The notes under the pieces are model-generated. The model was given only the letters and a program-made list of their open reading frames with translations, made no database searches and was not told the origin of the DNA. This document shows positions 1 through 9,577 of a stretch of 64,000 nt of DNA, one piece after another. The translations under genes and the position numbers were made by a program. Within the stretch, counting starts at the first letter, position 1. Every line of letters starts with the position of its first letter. Source of the stretch: Bacteroidia bacterium (GTDB taxonomy: Bacteria; Bacteroidota; Bacteroidia; Chitinophagales; Chitinophagaceae); assembly GCA_030427635.1 (NCBI GenBank), contig JAUIBA010000002.1:1-64000 (forward strand), written 5' to 3'.

Positions 1-25
1 TTTTTTTTGAAGTAACCATAAAGCA

Positions 26-61
26 AAGAAGTTTATTGAAACTAATTTCAATAAACTTCTT
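26..61 (-). terminator. Perfect 16-bp hairpin downstream of the receiver gene
   Basis: Positions 26-41 and 46-61 are exact inverted complements around a CTAA loop. The hairpin lies about 90 bases beyond the stop codon of the minus-strand operon (150-5141), so it may end that transcript. No T-run follows directly on the minus strand, so it could instead be a 3' stability stem. Nothing else is seen in bases 1-149. Confidence 0.5.
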
Positions 62-149
62 CCAAAATCAATGCAGTAAAGGATTACAGCAGATTTTACC
101 AACCATTTTTGGCCTATATATCTGTATGTTCGTTATGGCACTGCTTTGG

Positions 150-527
150 TTACGATAGCATCTGCGCCAGTTGTTCTGCTGTTACCGGTTTACAGATGTA
201 TTCTTTTACAAATCTGCTGGCAAGCGCACGCTCCTTGTCCCGGGTATCCAGTGAGCTGCTGATCATGTATATAACAGAGCGGCTAAGCCGCTCTTCAGGT
301 AACTGCTCGCAAGCGGCAAGAAACTGCCACCCATCCATGGTGGGCATATTGATGTCCAGCAGTATTATATGCGGCAGCTCTGCTTCCGGTAGCTGAGTTA
401 ACAAATCCATAGCCGGCCGGCCATTGGCAAATGACTGTACATAAAGCTCCTTATTCACCTTCAGCATCTGGTGCTTCAGTATCATCTGATACATGTTGTC
501 GTCATCTACTATAAATACTCTTTTCAT
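150..527 (-). CDS. Single-domain response regulator (receiver only)
   Basis: The 125-residue protein is a complete receiver domain with no output domain. The acidic pocket is Asp8-Asp9-Asp10, the likely phosphorylated residue is Asp58 (in LLDINMPTMDGW), Ser90/Ser91 occupy the switch position and Lys113-Pro114 is the conserved KP pair. It starts 2 bases after the histidine kinase at 530-2539 and is the last gene of a four-gene operon, so it is probably that kinase's partner. Lacking an output domain, it must act by protein contact or phosphorelay. Its target is not encoded nearby. Confidence 0.9.
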   Translation of the reverse strand: MKRVFIVDDDNMYQMILKHQMLKVNKELYVQSFANGRPAMDLLTQLPEAELPHIILLDINMPTMDGWQFLAACEQLPEERLSRSVIYMISSSLDTRDKERALASRFVKEYICKPVTAEQLAQMLS

Positions 528-529
528 AA

Positions 530-2539
530 CTACTGTTTTATGTGTACCCTAAATACTGAGCCTGCATTTACTTCACTTTCTACGGTAATGTTTCCCCCCA
601 TTGCCTCTGCCTGATATTTTATCATAAACAGTCCGACGCCCCGCGCATCGTCATTGCCATGGAAGGTTTTGTACATGCCAAAAATCTTATCTCCATTTGC
701 TTCAAGGTCTATACCCAGCCCATTGTCTGCTACTTCCAGTATCCACTCTCCTTCTGCCGCATTTTTATACCATGACACGGTTATTACCGGGTCCCTGTCA
801 GGGTGTCTGTATTTAATGGCATTGGATAGCAGGTTCAGTACTATACTTTCTATATACACAGCATTATAACTAACCTCTACATTTCCCGGCACATTATTTT
901 TTATGCGGGCTCCGGTTTCTGTTATCTGGCTTTTAAGTGAGGTTATTGCCTGCTGTACTACTGCTGTCAGGTCTACTGCTGTTTTCTTTGTGTCCCGTCT
1001 GTTTTGCATAGCCACTACTTCATTGAGGTGATGCAGTGTTTCGTCCAGGCGTGCCGATGCTTTATTCAGCCAGGAAAGCATGCCTCTTTTTTCATCATCT
1101 GTTGTGGCATCGGTAAGCATACCCAGAAGGCCCTGTATGTTTACAGCATGCATTCTCAGGTTGTGCGATACTATATATGAAAAGTTCAGTAGCCGATTAT
1201 TCTGCTCCTGTGCTATATCATAGGCTTTAGCCAGCTCCTGCTCCATTTGCTTACTTGTGTTCACATCCTGTATGGTGCCGAACATAGATATAGCCCTTCC
1301 ATTCTCATCATAGTTATATTCACCGGTTGCCGTTACCCAACACTCTTTACGGTCATTATATCGCTGTACAATGTATGTAGCGGTAAACTTGCGCCGCTCT
1401 TTAATTGCTGCTACCGCCTCTGCAGCTACTGCATCATGAAAGCGGGGCAGTATATGATCGCGCCAGCTCACAAGGTGCCTGTGTGATGCTCTGTCCAGAC
1501 CAAGAATATCATCCAGCGTACCCGATGTCTGTAGCTCACCGGTCACAAAGTCATAATAGTAGTTACCAATGCGCGCCATACGCTGCGCATCCAGCAGGCG
1601 GCGGTCCTGTGCTATAAGCACCTCATGTGTTCGCCTAAGGTCGTCGCGCATATTTATTAGCGCACGGCCCAGTTTATCTTCATCCGATAGCAACGTAAAT
1701 CCTGCATCATAATTGCCCCTTCCTATCTGCTCTGCAAACTCTGTTTTCTGTTTTATGCCGGCTATCATCTTGTTCACCGCCATCTGCATCTGCCCTATCT
1801 CATCATGCCGGGTTACGCCTATCTCCTGCTCTACCTGGCCGGTAGCAAGGTCATTGAGCGTCGCATCCAGTCGCACTATAGGCCGCACTATCTTCCGCAC
1901 GGAATAGCGAGACGCAATAATGATAACCACAACAACCAGAATAATTGTGAAGAGAATGACAGCATATAGCCAGTGCAGCAGCCAGTTAATTCTATTCTGC
2001 TGGTTTTCCTGGTTCTGCTCTTTCATGGCTATGAGGCGCTCGTAAGCATCGTCATTCACCCTGGCCATGCTGTCTACCTTTGCATGTATAGCACTTGCAT
2101 AATCTGCTACCTCATCATTCAGGTAAAACTCCGGCTTACTGAGCAGTACGGTTATTTTACTTACAGAATCGGCAATATCACGGCTCAGCATACTTGCCTG
2201 AGCATACAAGTCCTTTTCTGCCTGCTGGTGCCAGTTTCCTGACAGCCAGCTAAGGCTGCTATCCATGAGCGGGTAATCTTTTGTGAGTAACTCCTGTAAT
2301 CTTTCCTTATCGCGATTGTTGCCGGCATATACCCATGTTGCGGATAGTCGCTTCATACGATCCATACCAGCCCGCATATCTTTCAGATATTTTACCGAGG
2401 GTAATGTGACACGACGCAGCTCTGTATTGGATCTGAGATTGGCATCCAGCACATACAGGCACCAACCACCACTCACCACCGTAGCCAGGATGATGATCAG
2501 GTAAGTTGTATTAAGCCTCCGTGCTATTTTTTTTGCCAA
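530..2539 (-). CDS. Membrane sensor histidine kinase (HAMP-PAS-HisKA-HATPase)
   Basis: The protein has 669 residues. A first membrane helix (about 11-30) and a second (about 187-210) bracket a helical periplasmic domain of about 155 residues, resembling four-helix-bundle sensors. A HAMP linker follows (about 211-265), then a PAS domain (about 320-430). The dimerisation helix carries the likely phospho-acceptor His459 in SYIVSHNLR. The ATPase domain shows the N-box (LLSNAIKYR, Asn573), the G1 box DNGLGI (605-610) and the G2 box ARGVGLF. It sits between a TonB-dependent receptor (10 bases upstream) and its receiver gene (2 bases downstream). The likely ligand is something handled by the receptor or the YfiR-like protein; this is inference. 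Confidence 0.92.
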   Translation of the reverse strand: MAKKIARRLNTTYLIIILATVVSGGWCLYVLDANLRSNTELRRVTLPSVKYLKDMRAGMDRMKRLSATWVYAGNNRDKERLQELLTKDYPLMDSSLSWLSGNWHQQAEKDLYAQASMLSRDIADSVSKITVLLSKPEFYLNDEVADYASAIHAKVDSMARVNDDAYERLIAMKEQNQENQQNRINWLLHWLYAVILFTIILVVVVIIIASRYSVRKIVRPIVRLDATLNDLATGQVEQEIGVTRHDEIGQMQMAVNKMIAGIKQKTEFAEQIGRGNYDAGFTLLSDEDKLGRALINMRDDLRRTHEVLIAQDRRLLDAQRMARIGNYYYDFVTGELQTSGTLDDILGLDRASHRHLVSWRDHILPRFHDAVAAEAVAAIKERRKFTATYIVQRYNDRKECWVTATGEYNYDENGRAISMFGTIQDVNTSKQMEQELAKAYDIAQEQNNRLLNFSYIVSHNLRMHAVNIQGLLGMLTDATTDDEKRGMLSWLNKASARLDETLHHLNEVVAMQNRRDTKKTAVDLTAVVQQAITSLKSQITETGARIKNNVPGNVEVSYNAVYIESIVLNLLSNAIKYRHPDRDPVITVSWYKNAAEGEWILEVADNGLGIDLEANGDKIFGMYKTFHGNDDARGVGLFMIKYQAEAMGGNITVESEVNAGSVFRVHIKQ

Positions 2540-2549
2540 TGTGTTCTGA

Positions 2550-4613
2550 CTATTTAAAAGGTATTGTGTATAGAATTTTTAAATAAACCGTTCTTCCCAT
2601 TCCCGGCAGTGCTGAATGGTAGCTGTTATATGCCTGCGGGTATACTATTCGCTCATCGATAATGTTACTTATACCAACACCCCCACTCAGGTTAGGTACC
2701 AGCTCCTTACAGCCTGCATAGAGATTCATAACCAACTGTGGCTGCCACTGGTATAGTATGCCATTGTCATCTGCATCTACTGTTTCATAGCTCCAGCGTT
2801 TTCCAAGACTTACCAATGATGGTGAGATGAAAAACCGGTCTGTCAGGTTTACACTTCCTGATACAGCCAGCTTGCTTCTTGCAGTACCCAGTGTCATAGC
2901 ATCATTTACCGGAACCACATTAGACTCGTCTACACTTTTTCCTGCTACCGTATAGTATGACCACGCCACATTTACATATCCAAACCGTGAACGATACTTA
3001 TACTCTACCTCTACACCCCTGCTTCCTATGAGCTGGTCGCTATTTCTATATCCATCCGGCTCACCTACCGTAACACTATCTGTTTTTATAAAATAGCGGA
3101 TAGCATTCTTTGTGGAGATATCAAACACGTTCACAGACAGATACATGTCCTTTCTTATTTTCATACTGGCTTCCAGCTCCAGCGTGTTTGACTGTTCCGG
3201 TTTCAGCTTCATATTATCTATGCCCCTCTGGATACTTTCTATAGCAGGCGCCCTGAAGGATGATGCATAAAGCAGCTTGAAGTTAAATGCTCCCATCCTG
3301 CGGGTAACTCCCAAACGGGGATTGAATGCACTGCCAAAAGCAGTACTCACATCATACCTTGCACCTACGGTAACGTTTGCAATAGCAGAGCGCAGTAATA
3401 GCTGTGCATATGGTGCATAGTTCATGTAGCTTACCTCATTGGTACTATCGGTGCGGAATACCTGGCCGCCTTGAAGGCGACCCCGGTCATTATGGCTTTC
3501 CAGACCACATAATACATTCAGCCAGCGGTGTACATCCCACATCAGGCTAACATTGCCCCGTAATGTACTGGCGCGTAACAGATAGTAGGTATATGTAGAG
3601 TCTTCCGGCTCCGGCTGTCCGGTATAGCGCCACGGCTCAGAATACTTATGATTGAGCTTTACTGACAGCTCTGTCTTTTTACTGAGCCGATGTACAAACT
3701 TTAGTTCTGACAGATAACTGCGGAAGTCGACAGGGTATGCTTTACTCAATACCGTAAAGTCTCCGTCCCGGTTTGTGGTCTGGTAATTGTCATATATGAA
3801 CCGGGCCGAAAGGCCTTTGTAAGATGCCGCCAGATTAGCATGGTCATTGTTAAGGTCGGCATTACCCGGCATGCCAAAGCTGTTTCCATAAGCATCTGCA
3901 TACTGCCTGTTGCTGCGCTGGCCTCTTGCTACCATACCAGATGCACTATAGGTCCAGTCTCCTTTTCTGTTACCTATGCTCAGTCCTCCGTTGCGGCGGG
4001 CATAGGTACCATTTGCCTCTCCGGCCAGTACATCGGCCCTTATTCCTTTCAGGTCATCGCCATTGCGGGTAATGATATTGATAACAGCATATTCGGCGCA
4101 GCCGCCATATATGGCACTGCCCGGGCCACGAATTATTTCTATCTTTTTTATCTGGCTCAGCGCATAGTGGTTGCCAAACTGAAGTGACGCATACCCTACC
4201 TCATTGACCTCTATACCATCTATCTGCAGCGATATGCTTCCCTCATTTGCCCACAACCCCCTGAACGACAATGCCACAACCCCTTCTACATCCAGATTAA
4301 ACTCTATACCCGGTATCAATGCCAGCACATCCATAAGATCCTGCGCACCACTTTTTTCTATATCGTCTCCCGTAACTACAGAAATTATAGACGGAGAGCG
4401 ACGTAAAGGTAATGGCTTACGCGACGCTGCACTTATTGCCTGATTTATCGTTTTCTCCATTTCTGTAGCTGTATAGCGCGACTTCATTTTCGTCAGCTCC
4501 TCTATAGTATAGTCAGAGAGGTCTGCCGTATCTCTACGCACACGATGCTCCTGTCCCCACAGGTTTGCGGCACAGAATATGGAAGCGATATACAGTATAC
4601 TCCTCTTCATCAT
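2550..4613 (-). CDS. TonB-dependent outer-membrane receptor
   Basis: The 687-residue protein begins with a signal peptide (cleavage near LWGQ, residue about 21). A plug domain (about 55-185) contains the typical stretches SIISVVTGDDIEKSGAQDL, LRGLW-like and IRGPGSAIYGG. About 500 residues of beta-barrel follow, ending in an aromatic-containing C-terminus (YTIPFK). The carboxypeptidase-like N-terminal domain of SusC proteins is absent and no SusD gene is adjacent, so it is not a polysaccharide-utilisation pair. The start codon directly follows the stop codon of the YfiR-like gene (TAA then ATGATG), implying translational coupling. The substrate cannot be told; the operon context suggests a signalling receptor. 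Confidence 0.92.
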   Translation of the reverse strand: MMKRSILYIASIFCAANLWGQEHRVRRDTADLSDYTIEELTKMKSRYTATEMEKTINQAISAASRKPLPLRRSPSIISVVTGDDIEKSGAQDLMDVLALIPGIEFNLDVEGVVALSFRGLWANEGSISLQIDGIEVNEVGYASLQFGNHYALSQIKKIEIIRGPGSAIYGGCAEYAVINIITRNGDDLKGIRADVLAGEANGTYARRNGGLSIGNRKGDWTYSASGMVARGQRSNRQYADAYGNSFGMPGNADLNNDHANLAASYKGLSARFIYDNYQTTNRDGDFTVLSKAYPVDFRSYLSELKFVHRLSKKTELSVKLNHKYSEPWRYTGQPEPEDSTYTYYLLRASTLRGNVSLMWDVHRWLNVLCGLESHNDRGRLQGGQVFRTDSTNEVSYMNYAPYAQLLLRSAIANVTVGARYDVSTAFGSAFNPRLGVTRRMGAFNFKLLYASSFRAPAIESIQRGIDNMKLKPEQSNTLELEASMKIRKDMYLSVNVFDISTKNAIRYFIKTDSVTVGEPDGYRNSDQLIGSRGVEVEYKYRSRFGYVNVAWSYYTVAGKSVDESNVVPVNDAMTLGTARSKLAVSGSVNLTDRFFISPSLVSLGKRWSYETVDADDNGILYQWQPQLVMNLYAGCKELVPNLSGGVGISNIIDERIVYPQAYNSYHSALPGMGRTVYLKILYTIPFK

Positions 4614-5141
4614 TTACCTGGTTAATGCAGCATTATCCCGTATTGGTGCGGCCACCTGCAGATGGCGTGCAGCACAGTTACGCAAACTAAGCTGATATCC
4701 TGTTTTAAAATCATCATCTTCGTCAATAAAAAAGGAGATACAAGCGCCGGCAGCACTCATATTCTCCTTTTCCGATATTATAAGTATTGATTGTCCGGAA
4801 GTAGCCATATTAATGGCTTTCAGGCTATTGGCAGCTTCCCTTGCTATCAGTAACACATCGGCCTGATCTGCCTCTGCCGGCTTCATGTCCCGTACCTGAT
4901 ATATGGTGTTGGGGTTGGTTTTACGGGCAAAAAGTCTACGCAGTTCCGTGCTTGTTTCCGTTGTACCTATAACGCCTACTGTGATAGATTGCTTTTTTTC
5001 CGGCCAGCTTGTGTGACGAATGAAGTTATACACATACACAGCGTTTTCGACATGGTCGAAACTCTGAGCACTGCTACAGAATACCGTAAGCATTGCTATG
5101 ATGAGCGCTGTTGTGAATCTCCTCATTCTCTTTCTGTACAT
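4614..5141 (-). CDS. YfiR/DUF4154-family periplasmic protein
   Basis: The mature protein of about 150 residues follows a signal peptide (RRFTTALIIAMLTVFCSSAQ). Features of the YfiR/HmsC (DUF4154) family are the early VYNFIRHTSWPE, a VGVIG strand, the segment ADVLLIA, and a late SILIISEKENM followed by ISFF. Two cysteines near the C-terminus could pair. In gamma-proteobacteria YfiR is a periplasmic repressor of the YfiN diguanylate cyclase. Here the next genes are a TonB-dependent receptor, a histidine kinase and a receiver, so the YfiR fold may feed a kinase instead (inference). The ATG at 5141 is preferred over an in-frame GTG at 5162 because it places the basic residues directly before the hydrophobic signal helix. 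Confidence 0.8.
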   Translation of the reverse strand: MYRKRMRRFTTALIIAMLTVFCSSAQSFDHVENAVYVYNFIRHTSWPEKKQSITVGVIGTTETSTELRRLFARKTNPNTIYQVRDMKPAEADQADVLLIAREAANSLKAINMATSGQSILIISEKENMSAAGACISFFIDEDDDFKTGYQLSLRNCAARHLQVAAPIRDNAALTR

Positions 5142-5286
5142 TGTCTTTACGACTCTAAACACATTTTGCCTCCACAGTAGATAGGAAATTCAGGGCCAGA
5201 AAACTTTATAAATGCGTTGTTATCTATTCTTAAAGATAATTAATTCTATCTGGTTTTTTTATTTATTTTCAGTCATATACTTTTTT

Positions 5287-6075
5287 TTATATGCTGCCGG
5301 TGCGGCCACCATCCACAGGTATAGAAGTACCATTGACATAGGAGGCTGCCGGTGTAGCCAGGAAAGCTACAACCGCAGCTATCTCTTCAGGATGACCAAA
5401 CCGGCGGGCGGGTATCTCACTTACCATATCATGCTCTATTTCTGTTGTATCCTTTCCGGTTTTTGCTGCCCGGTTATTTACAATAGATGTAAGCCTGCCG
5501 GTGGCTGTAGCCCCAGGCAATACATTATTGACTGTTATACCAAACTGCCCCACCTCATTTGCCATGGTTTTAGCCCAGGAAGCTACCGCTCCTCTTATTG
5601 TGTTGGAAACACCAAGGCCTGTAAGTGGTATTTTAACAGAAGTAGATATAATATTAATGATACGACCATATCCTGACAGCTTCATGCCATCCAGCACCAG
5701 CGTAGCCAATATGTGATTACATATGAGGTGCTGGTTAAAAGCATTGATAAATTCATCCGTTCCGGCATTGGTAACCGGACCACCGGCCGGGCCACCCGTA
5801 TTATTAATGAGTATATGCACTGTGGTACCTGACAGGAAACCAGATACAACTTCTTTGACCTGTTGCGGGTCAGAGTAATCTGCTACAAGGTAACTATGTT
5901 GCTGGCCCTTTGCATTGTCCAGCGTTGCTACCGCTTCTTTCAGTTTATCTTCACTGCGCGACAATAGTACACATGTGGCACCCAGCAGTGCCAGCTCCTG
6001 TGCCGATGCCAATCCTATGCCCTGTGTGCTACCACCTATTAGGGCTGTCTTACCCGATAAGTCTGTTTGTATCAT
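5287..6075 (-). CDS. SDR-family oxidoreductase lacking the YxxxK motif
   Basis: The 262-residue Rossmann protein resembles 3-oxoacyl-ACP reductases. The nucleotide-binding turn reads GGSTQGIG (14-21), the NNTGG motif is INNTGGPAGG (near residue 91), and the catalytic-type serine lies in INIISTSVKIP. Where classical members have YxxxK, this protein reads SNTIRGAVASWAK, so the catalytic tyrosine is missing. A BKR-like SDR subgroup with imperfect motifs of this kind is known in many bacteria. The C-terminus (ASYVNGTSIPVDGG) is typical of the family. It is a lone gene between two promoters facing opposite ways; its substrate is unknown. Confidence 0.85.
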   Translation of the reverse strand: MIQTDLSGKTALIGGSTQGIGLASAQELALLGATCVLLSRSEDKLKEAVATLDNAKGQQHSYLVADYSDPQQVKEVVSGFLSGTTVHILINNTGGPAGGPVTNAGTDEFINAFNQHLICNHILATLVLDGMKLSGYGRIINIISTSVKIPLTGLGVSNTIRGAVASWAKTMANEVGQFGITVNNVLPGATATGRLTSIVNNRAAKTGKDTTEIEHDMVSEIPARRFGHPEEIAAVVAFLATPAASYVNGTSIPVDGGRTGSI

Positions 6076-6226
6076 AACTGTGCAATATACAGTTCCCTTT
6101 CAAATAAATCGGACTGTATTATATAAAGGTAAATCTGGTTAATCAAATGTTAGAGAGCATTAATAATTGGCCGATTGTATTCATTTCATATAGTTTTGTA
6201 TTGTATTAAACTGTACATTCTGTTTT

Positions 6227-9200
6227 ATGAATAATATTACGCGATATTCGTTAGCTGCAGCATCTATGCTGGCCAGTATTACAGGATATAGCCAGTCCAG
6301 CCCTACAAGCCCGGCACTTGGGTTCAATGTATTTCTTGAGGGGAACGGTCGTTTTGTAAATAATGAAACCGAAGGCCCCGCAGCTATGGGTGGCAATCTG
6401 ATTGTTGCCGGAGGCTATCAGGTCTCTATCAATAATACCGGCACCTTTGATGTAGGTGGCAAGCGGGTTACACTTGTTGTGGGTGGCCATGTAGAATATG
6501 TGAGCGGTAACCTTCAGGTAAATCAGAACGGGCATGTGAAAATAGGTGACTGTATTGGTTCTACTGTTTGGTATCAGGACCCTAACGGTGCGTATCCTCC
6601 CATACGTATTACCCCCGGCTCCAGCTATGATGCCAATCCCCGCATCAGCATGTCGGCAAGCGCTACCACACTTGGTATCAGTGCTGCTGTAAACCCGGTT
6701 TGTGAGGCAGGTGTTATTGATTTTGCATCAGCTTTCACCGCCATGAGAGCATCTGCTCTTTGCATGAAAGACAAAACGGATAATGCTAATATAACCAACT
6801 CCTCAGGTACGCCGATTCCACATACAGGATTACCCTCACAGGTAAAAATAACACTGCATGCCGGAGAGAATATACTGAACATATCCGGTGCCGACTTCAA
6901 TGCTATGTCAGAGCTGACATTTCTGAACGCACCTTCAGCATCACAGTACCTGATAGTGAATGTTACTACCCCAGGCACTTTTACCTGGACGGTTCCTAAT
7001 ATTAACGGAGTAGGCCTGAGTCAGTGTCGCTATGTCTTATATAATTTTTACAATACTACTACGCTTAACATAGCTGGTTATGGTGTACCTGAAGGAACTG
7101 TGTTTGCTCCCAATGCCGATATTACCAAAACGGCCAGCTCATCTAACATAGAAGGGCAAATCATAGCAAAGTCTTATCATCATAATGGTGGTGAGAATCA
7201 CTATGCCGTCTTTGCACCCGCTATCACCGGCTGCAGTGGGCCAATAGCTACAGCAGCTACATATTCAGTAAATGCAACAAACCAGTGCCTCGCTTGTAAT
7301 TCATTTTCTTTTACCAATACTTCTACCGGTGCCGGTACCCTTTCGTACCTATGGTCATTTGGTGATGGTACATCGTCTACTGCTGCCAATCCTGTAAAAG
7401 TATATACTGCATCGGGTACCTATACCGTAAAACTGCGCACAACCGGCGATGCCGGCGCCGACTCTGTCTCTACTTCTGTTACAGTGTCTCCGGATCCCGT
7501 ATATGGGTTTTCTATAAATGACTCTGTACAGGAACTAACCGGCAACAGTTTCAGCTTTACCAGCACAGCACCTACAGCAGGTAATACATATTACTGGACA
7601 TTTGGCGATGGTGGCACATCTACCGATGCCAATGCTATACATAGCTATACGGCAGCCGGCATATATACCGTTATGCAGCGTGTCACTGGTGGTGCGGGCT
7701 GTATTATGGAAACATTCAAGACCGTAGTGGTGGAGAGTGATGCTGTAGGCGGTGGCGGTGAAGGTGGCCTGGAAAGTGAGAGTCTTGGAGACCTCATAAG
7801 CCGCAGGGCATACAAAAAAATTAAAAACAGCGTAAGTACTAAACCTGATTATGCTACACTCCCTGTATTTGTAAAAGAAAGCAAACTGGCAGTAGCAGCA
7901 AAAGGTACTGCCGCCTCCAGTACACTGGAGCGTTTCATTCCTGCCAGTATGGATGCCGTGACCACTCCTAAAATCACATCTCCGTCAGAGCTGAAGGATA
8001 TAACAAGCGCCGTTGATGCTTTTGCCGTTGACTATACAAAAAATGATATATCAAAGGCTGTGGTACTGGGAATCACTACTGAAGGCAAGGCATATAATCA
8101 TACCAAGTCTATCTGTGACCGTTTTCGCGGCGGTGAGTTACTCAATACCCGTGTTGTTACTATAAACGGTTACAATTTTGTGCTCTTCGCGCTGAAGCAG
8201 CCAGACGGGCACATTGAGCACTCTATCACCTTCGCTGCCGGTAAGTCTGCCGGTGCTTCTGTGTTTCACCTGCAGAGCAAATGGCTGATATCAGAATATG
8301 CCGGAGATGATTCTGTCTTCAACTTCCAGGTATGGGCTACTACCCCTGAGAATGTTATAAAACTTACTGCCGACGTAATCAGTAATCTACAGACGGTACT
8401 ACCGGTACAGCAGACAGATGTAAACTTTGGCCAGCCACAAAGCTATATGGCTAAGGGTATTCGCAATAAAGAGCACCTGAATGTAAATATTGTAAGCGCC
8501 CGTGCTTCCAACAACGCTAAAATCGTATTTATAAGGAAGGTAAATGAAGAGGCTCCTGAAGACTCACTGATTATTCCGTTTAACATTGCGGCAGGAAGTG
8601 AAAATAACTTCTCAATACCAATTTATGACGGCTATGAGTACGAAGGGCATTTCTATGTAAATGATACGCTTACTGATGATGTATACATGGCCGATGGTGG
8701 CTGGAGTCTGGATGTAGACAAAACATATACCAGTGTTTTACGCTTCCGACCTGAAAATGATGAAGCCCGTGTATATGCTGATGATGAGTTTCCTCTATAT
8801 CGCAGTATTAACGTTGCTGCCAATACTACCGACTATATCTCTATATACAAGTTTGTAAAAGCCGGGCAGGAAGCTGCAGACCTTTCCCGGTTCCACTCTT
8901 ATAAATTTTATGCTACGGGTTCCGGTAAGATGACCATAAGACTTATAAAAAGTTCTATTGTCAAATTTGCCAGCCAATACAAAACGATTGTAACACTCAA
9001 CCCTAACGGGCAGCTGCATCAGATTAGTCTTGACGACTTCCAGTCCACAGGCTCTTCTGCTCCTTTTGATGCATCAGACGTTACAGCTATTGTGTACACT
9101 TTCGAGATGAATGGTCAGCTTACAGAGTTCTCTTTCTATGCAAAAGATCAGGCATTCTCTCCGGCTACAGTACAAAGTCTGGTGGCACTATCGTCCAAAA

Positions 9201-9457
9201 AGGTAGATATATTCCCTAACCCAACTGCTAATGGCGCATTCCAGCTGAAGTTCGCATCAGAGTCTGACCGCGAAATGGATCTTACCGTTACCGATATCAC
9301 AGGAAAGCTGGTATACCGTCAGTCAATAAATGCGGTAATGGGCTTTAACAAGTTTGATATTCAGCTACCTGCAGGTATACCTCAGTCTGTACTATTTGTA
9401 CAATTAGGTAATGACAATGTTACCTATGGAGTTACCAAGCTCAGCGTACTGAAGTAA
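6227..9457 (+). CDS. Secreted choice-of-anchor A/PKD protein with T9SS sorting domain
   Basis: The 1076-residue protein has a signal peptide (about 1-22). A choice-of-anchor A-type domain follows (about 25-330), with the opening LGFNVFLEGNGRF and the later VPEGTVFAPNADI and GQIIAKSYHH stretches typical of that family. Two PKD domains (about 350-430 and 435-510) carry SFGDGTSS and TFGDGGTS. A glycine-rich hinge (GGGGEGG) near residue 515 leads to about 480 residues that I cannot assign. The last 80 residues (from DIFPNPTANG) form a type-A T9SS C-terminal sorting domain, which is cleaved as the protein is attached to the surface. It is a monocistronic gene followed by a strong terminator and is probably a surface adhesin or shell protein. 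Confidence 0.88.
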   Translation: MNNITRYSLAAASMLASITGYSQSSPTSPALGFNVFLEGNGRFVNNETEGPAAMGGNLIVAGGYQVSINNTGTFDVGGKRVTLVVGGHVEYVSGNLQVNQNGHVKIGDCIGSTVWYQDPNGAYPPIRITPGSSYDANPRISMSASATTLGISAAVNPVCEAGVIDFASAFTAMRASALCMKDKTDNANITNSSGTPIPHTGLPSQVKITLHAGENILNISGADFNAMSELTFLNAPSASQYLIVNVTTPGTFTWTVPNINGVGLSQCRYVLYNFYNTTTLNIAGYGVPEGTVFAPNADITKTASSSNIEGQIIAKSYHHNGGENHYAVFAPAITGCSGPIATAATYSVNATNQCLACNSFSFTNTSTGAGTLSYLWSFGDGTSSTAANPVKVYTASGTYTVKLRTTGDAGADSVSTSVTVSPDPVYGFSINDSVQELTGNSFSFTSTAPTAGNTYYWTFGDGGTSTDANAIHSYTAAGIYTVMQRVTGGAGCIMETFKTVVVESDAVGGGGEGGLESESLGDLISRRAYKKIKNSVSTKPDYATLPVFVKESKLAVAAKGTAASSTLERFIPASMDAVTTPKITSPSELKDITSAVDAFAVDYTKNDISKAVVLGITTEGKAYNHTKSICDRFRGGELLNTRVVTINGYNFVLFALKQPDGHIEHSITFAAGKSAGASVFHLQSKWLISEYAGDDSVFNFQVWATTPENVIKLTADVISNLQTVLPVQQTDVNFGQPQSYMAKGIRNKEHLNVNIVSARASNNAKIVFIRKVNEEAPEDSLIIPFNIAAGSENNFSIPIYDGYEYEGHFYVNDTLTDDVYMADGGWSLDVDKTYTSVLRFRPENDEARVYADDEFPLYRSINVAANTTDYISIYKFVKAGQEAADLSRFHSYKFYATGSGKMTIRLIKSSIVKFASQYKTIVTLNPNGQLHQISLDDFQSTGSSAPFDASDVTAIVYTFEMNGQLTEFSFYAKDQAFSPATVQSLVALSSKKVDIFPNPTANGAFQLKFASESDREMDLTVTDITGKLVYRQSINAVMGFNKFDIQLPAGIPQSVLFVQLGNDNVTYGVTKLSVLK

Positions 9458-9481
9458 CAATATCGTTTATTCGTCGTTTTT

Positions 9482-9508
9482 AAAAAGGGGCTGATCAGCC
9501 CCTTTTTT
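9482..9508 (+). terminator. Rho-independent terminator after the choice-of-anchor gene
   Basis: A self-complementary sequence with arms AAAAAGGGGCTGA and TCAGCCCCTTTTT ends in six T residues on the plus strand, 25 bases after the stop codon at 9457. Confidence 0.9.
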
Positions 9509-9577
9509 ACATTATGGTGATGCCCTCACATTTTTGCCCGATATTTATCGGCATATATACAGATATGCAGCATATTC

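Noticed and set aside
5027-5035. Perfect TTATACACA in the YfiR-like gene, with TTATGCACA sites near 23352 and 23893
   Set aside because: Isolated boxes within genes; about two chance matches are expected in a window of this size. They are noted as a caution for the oriC call.
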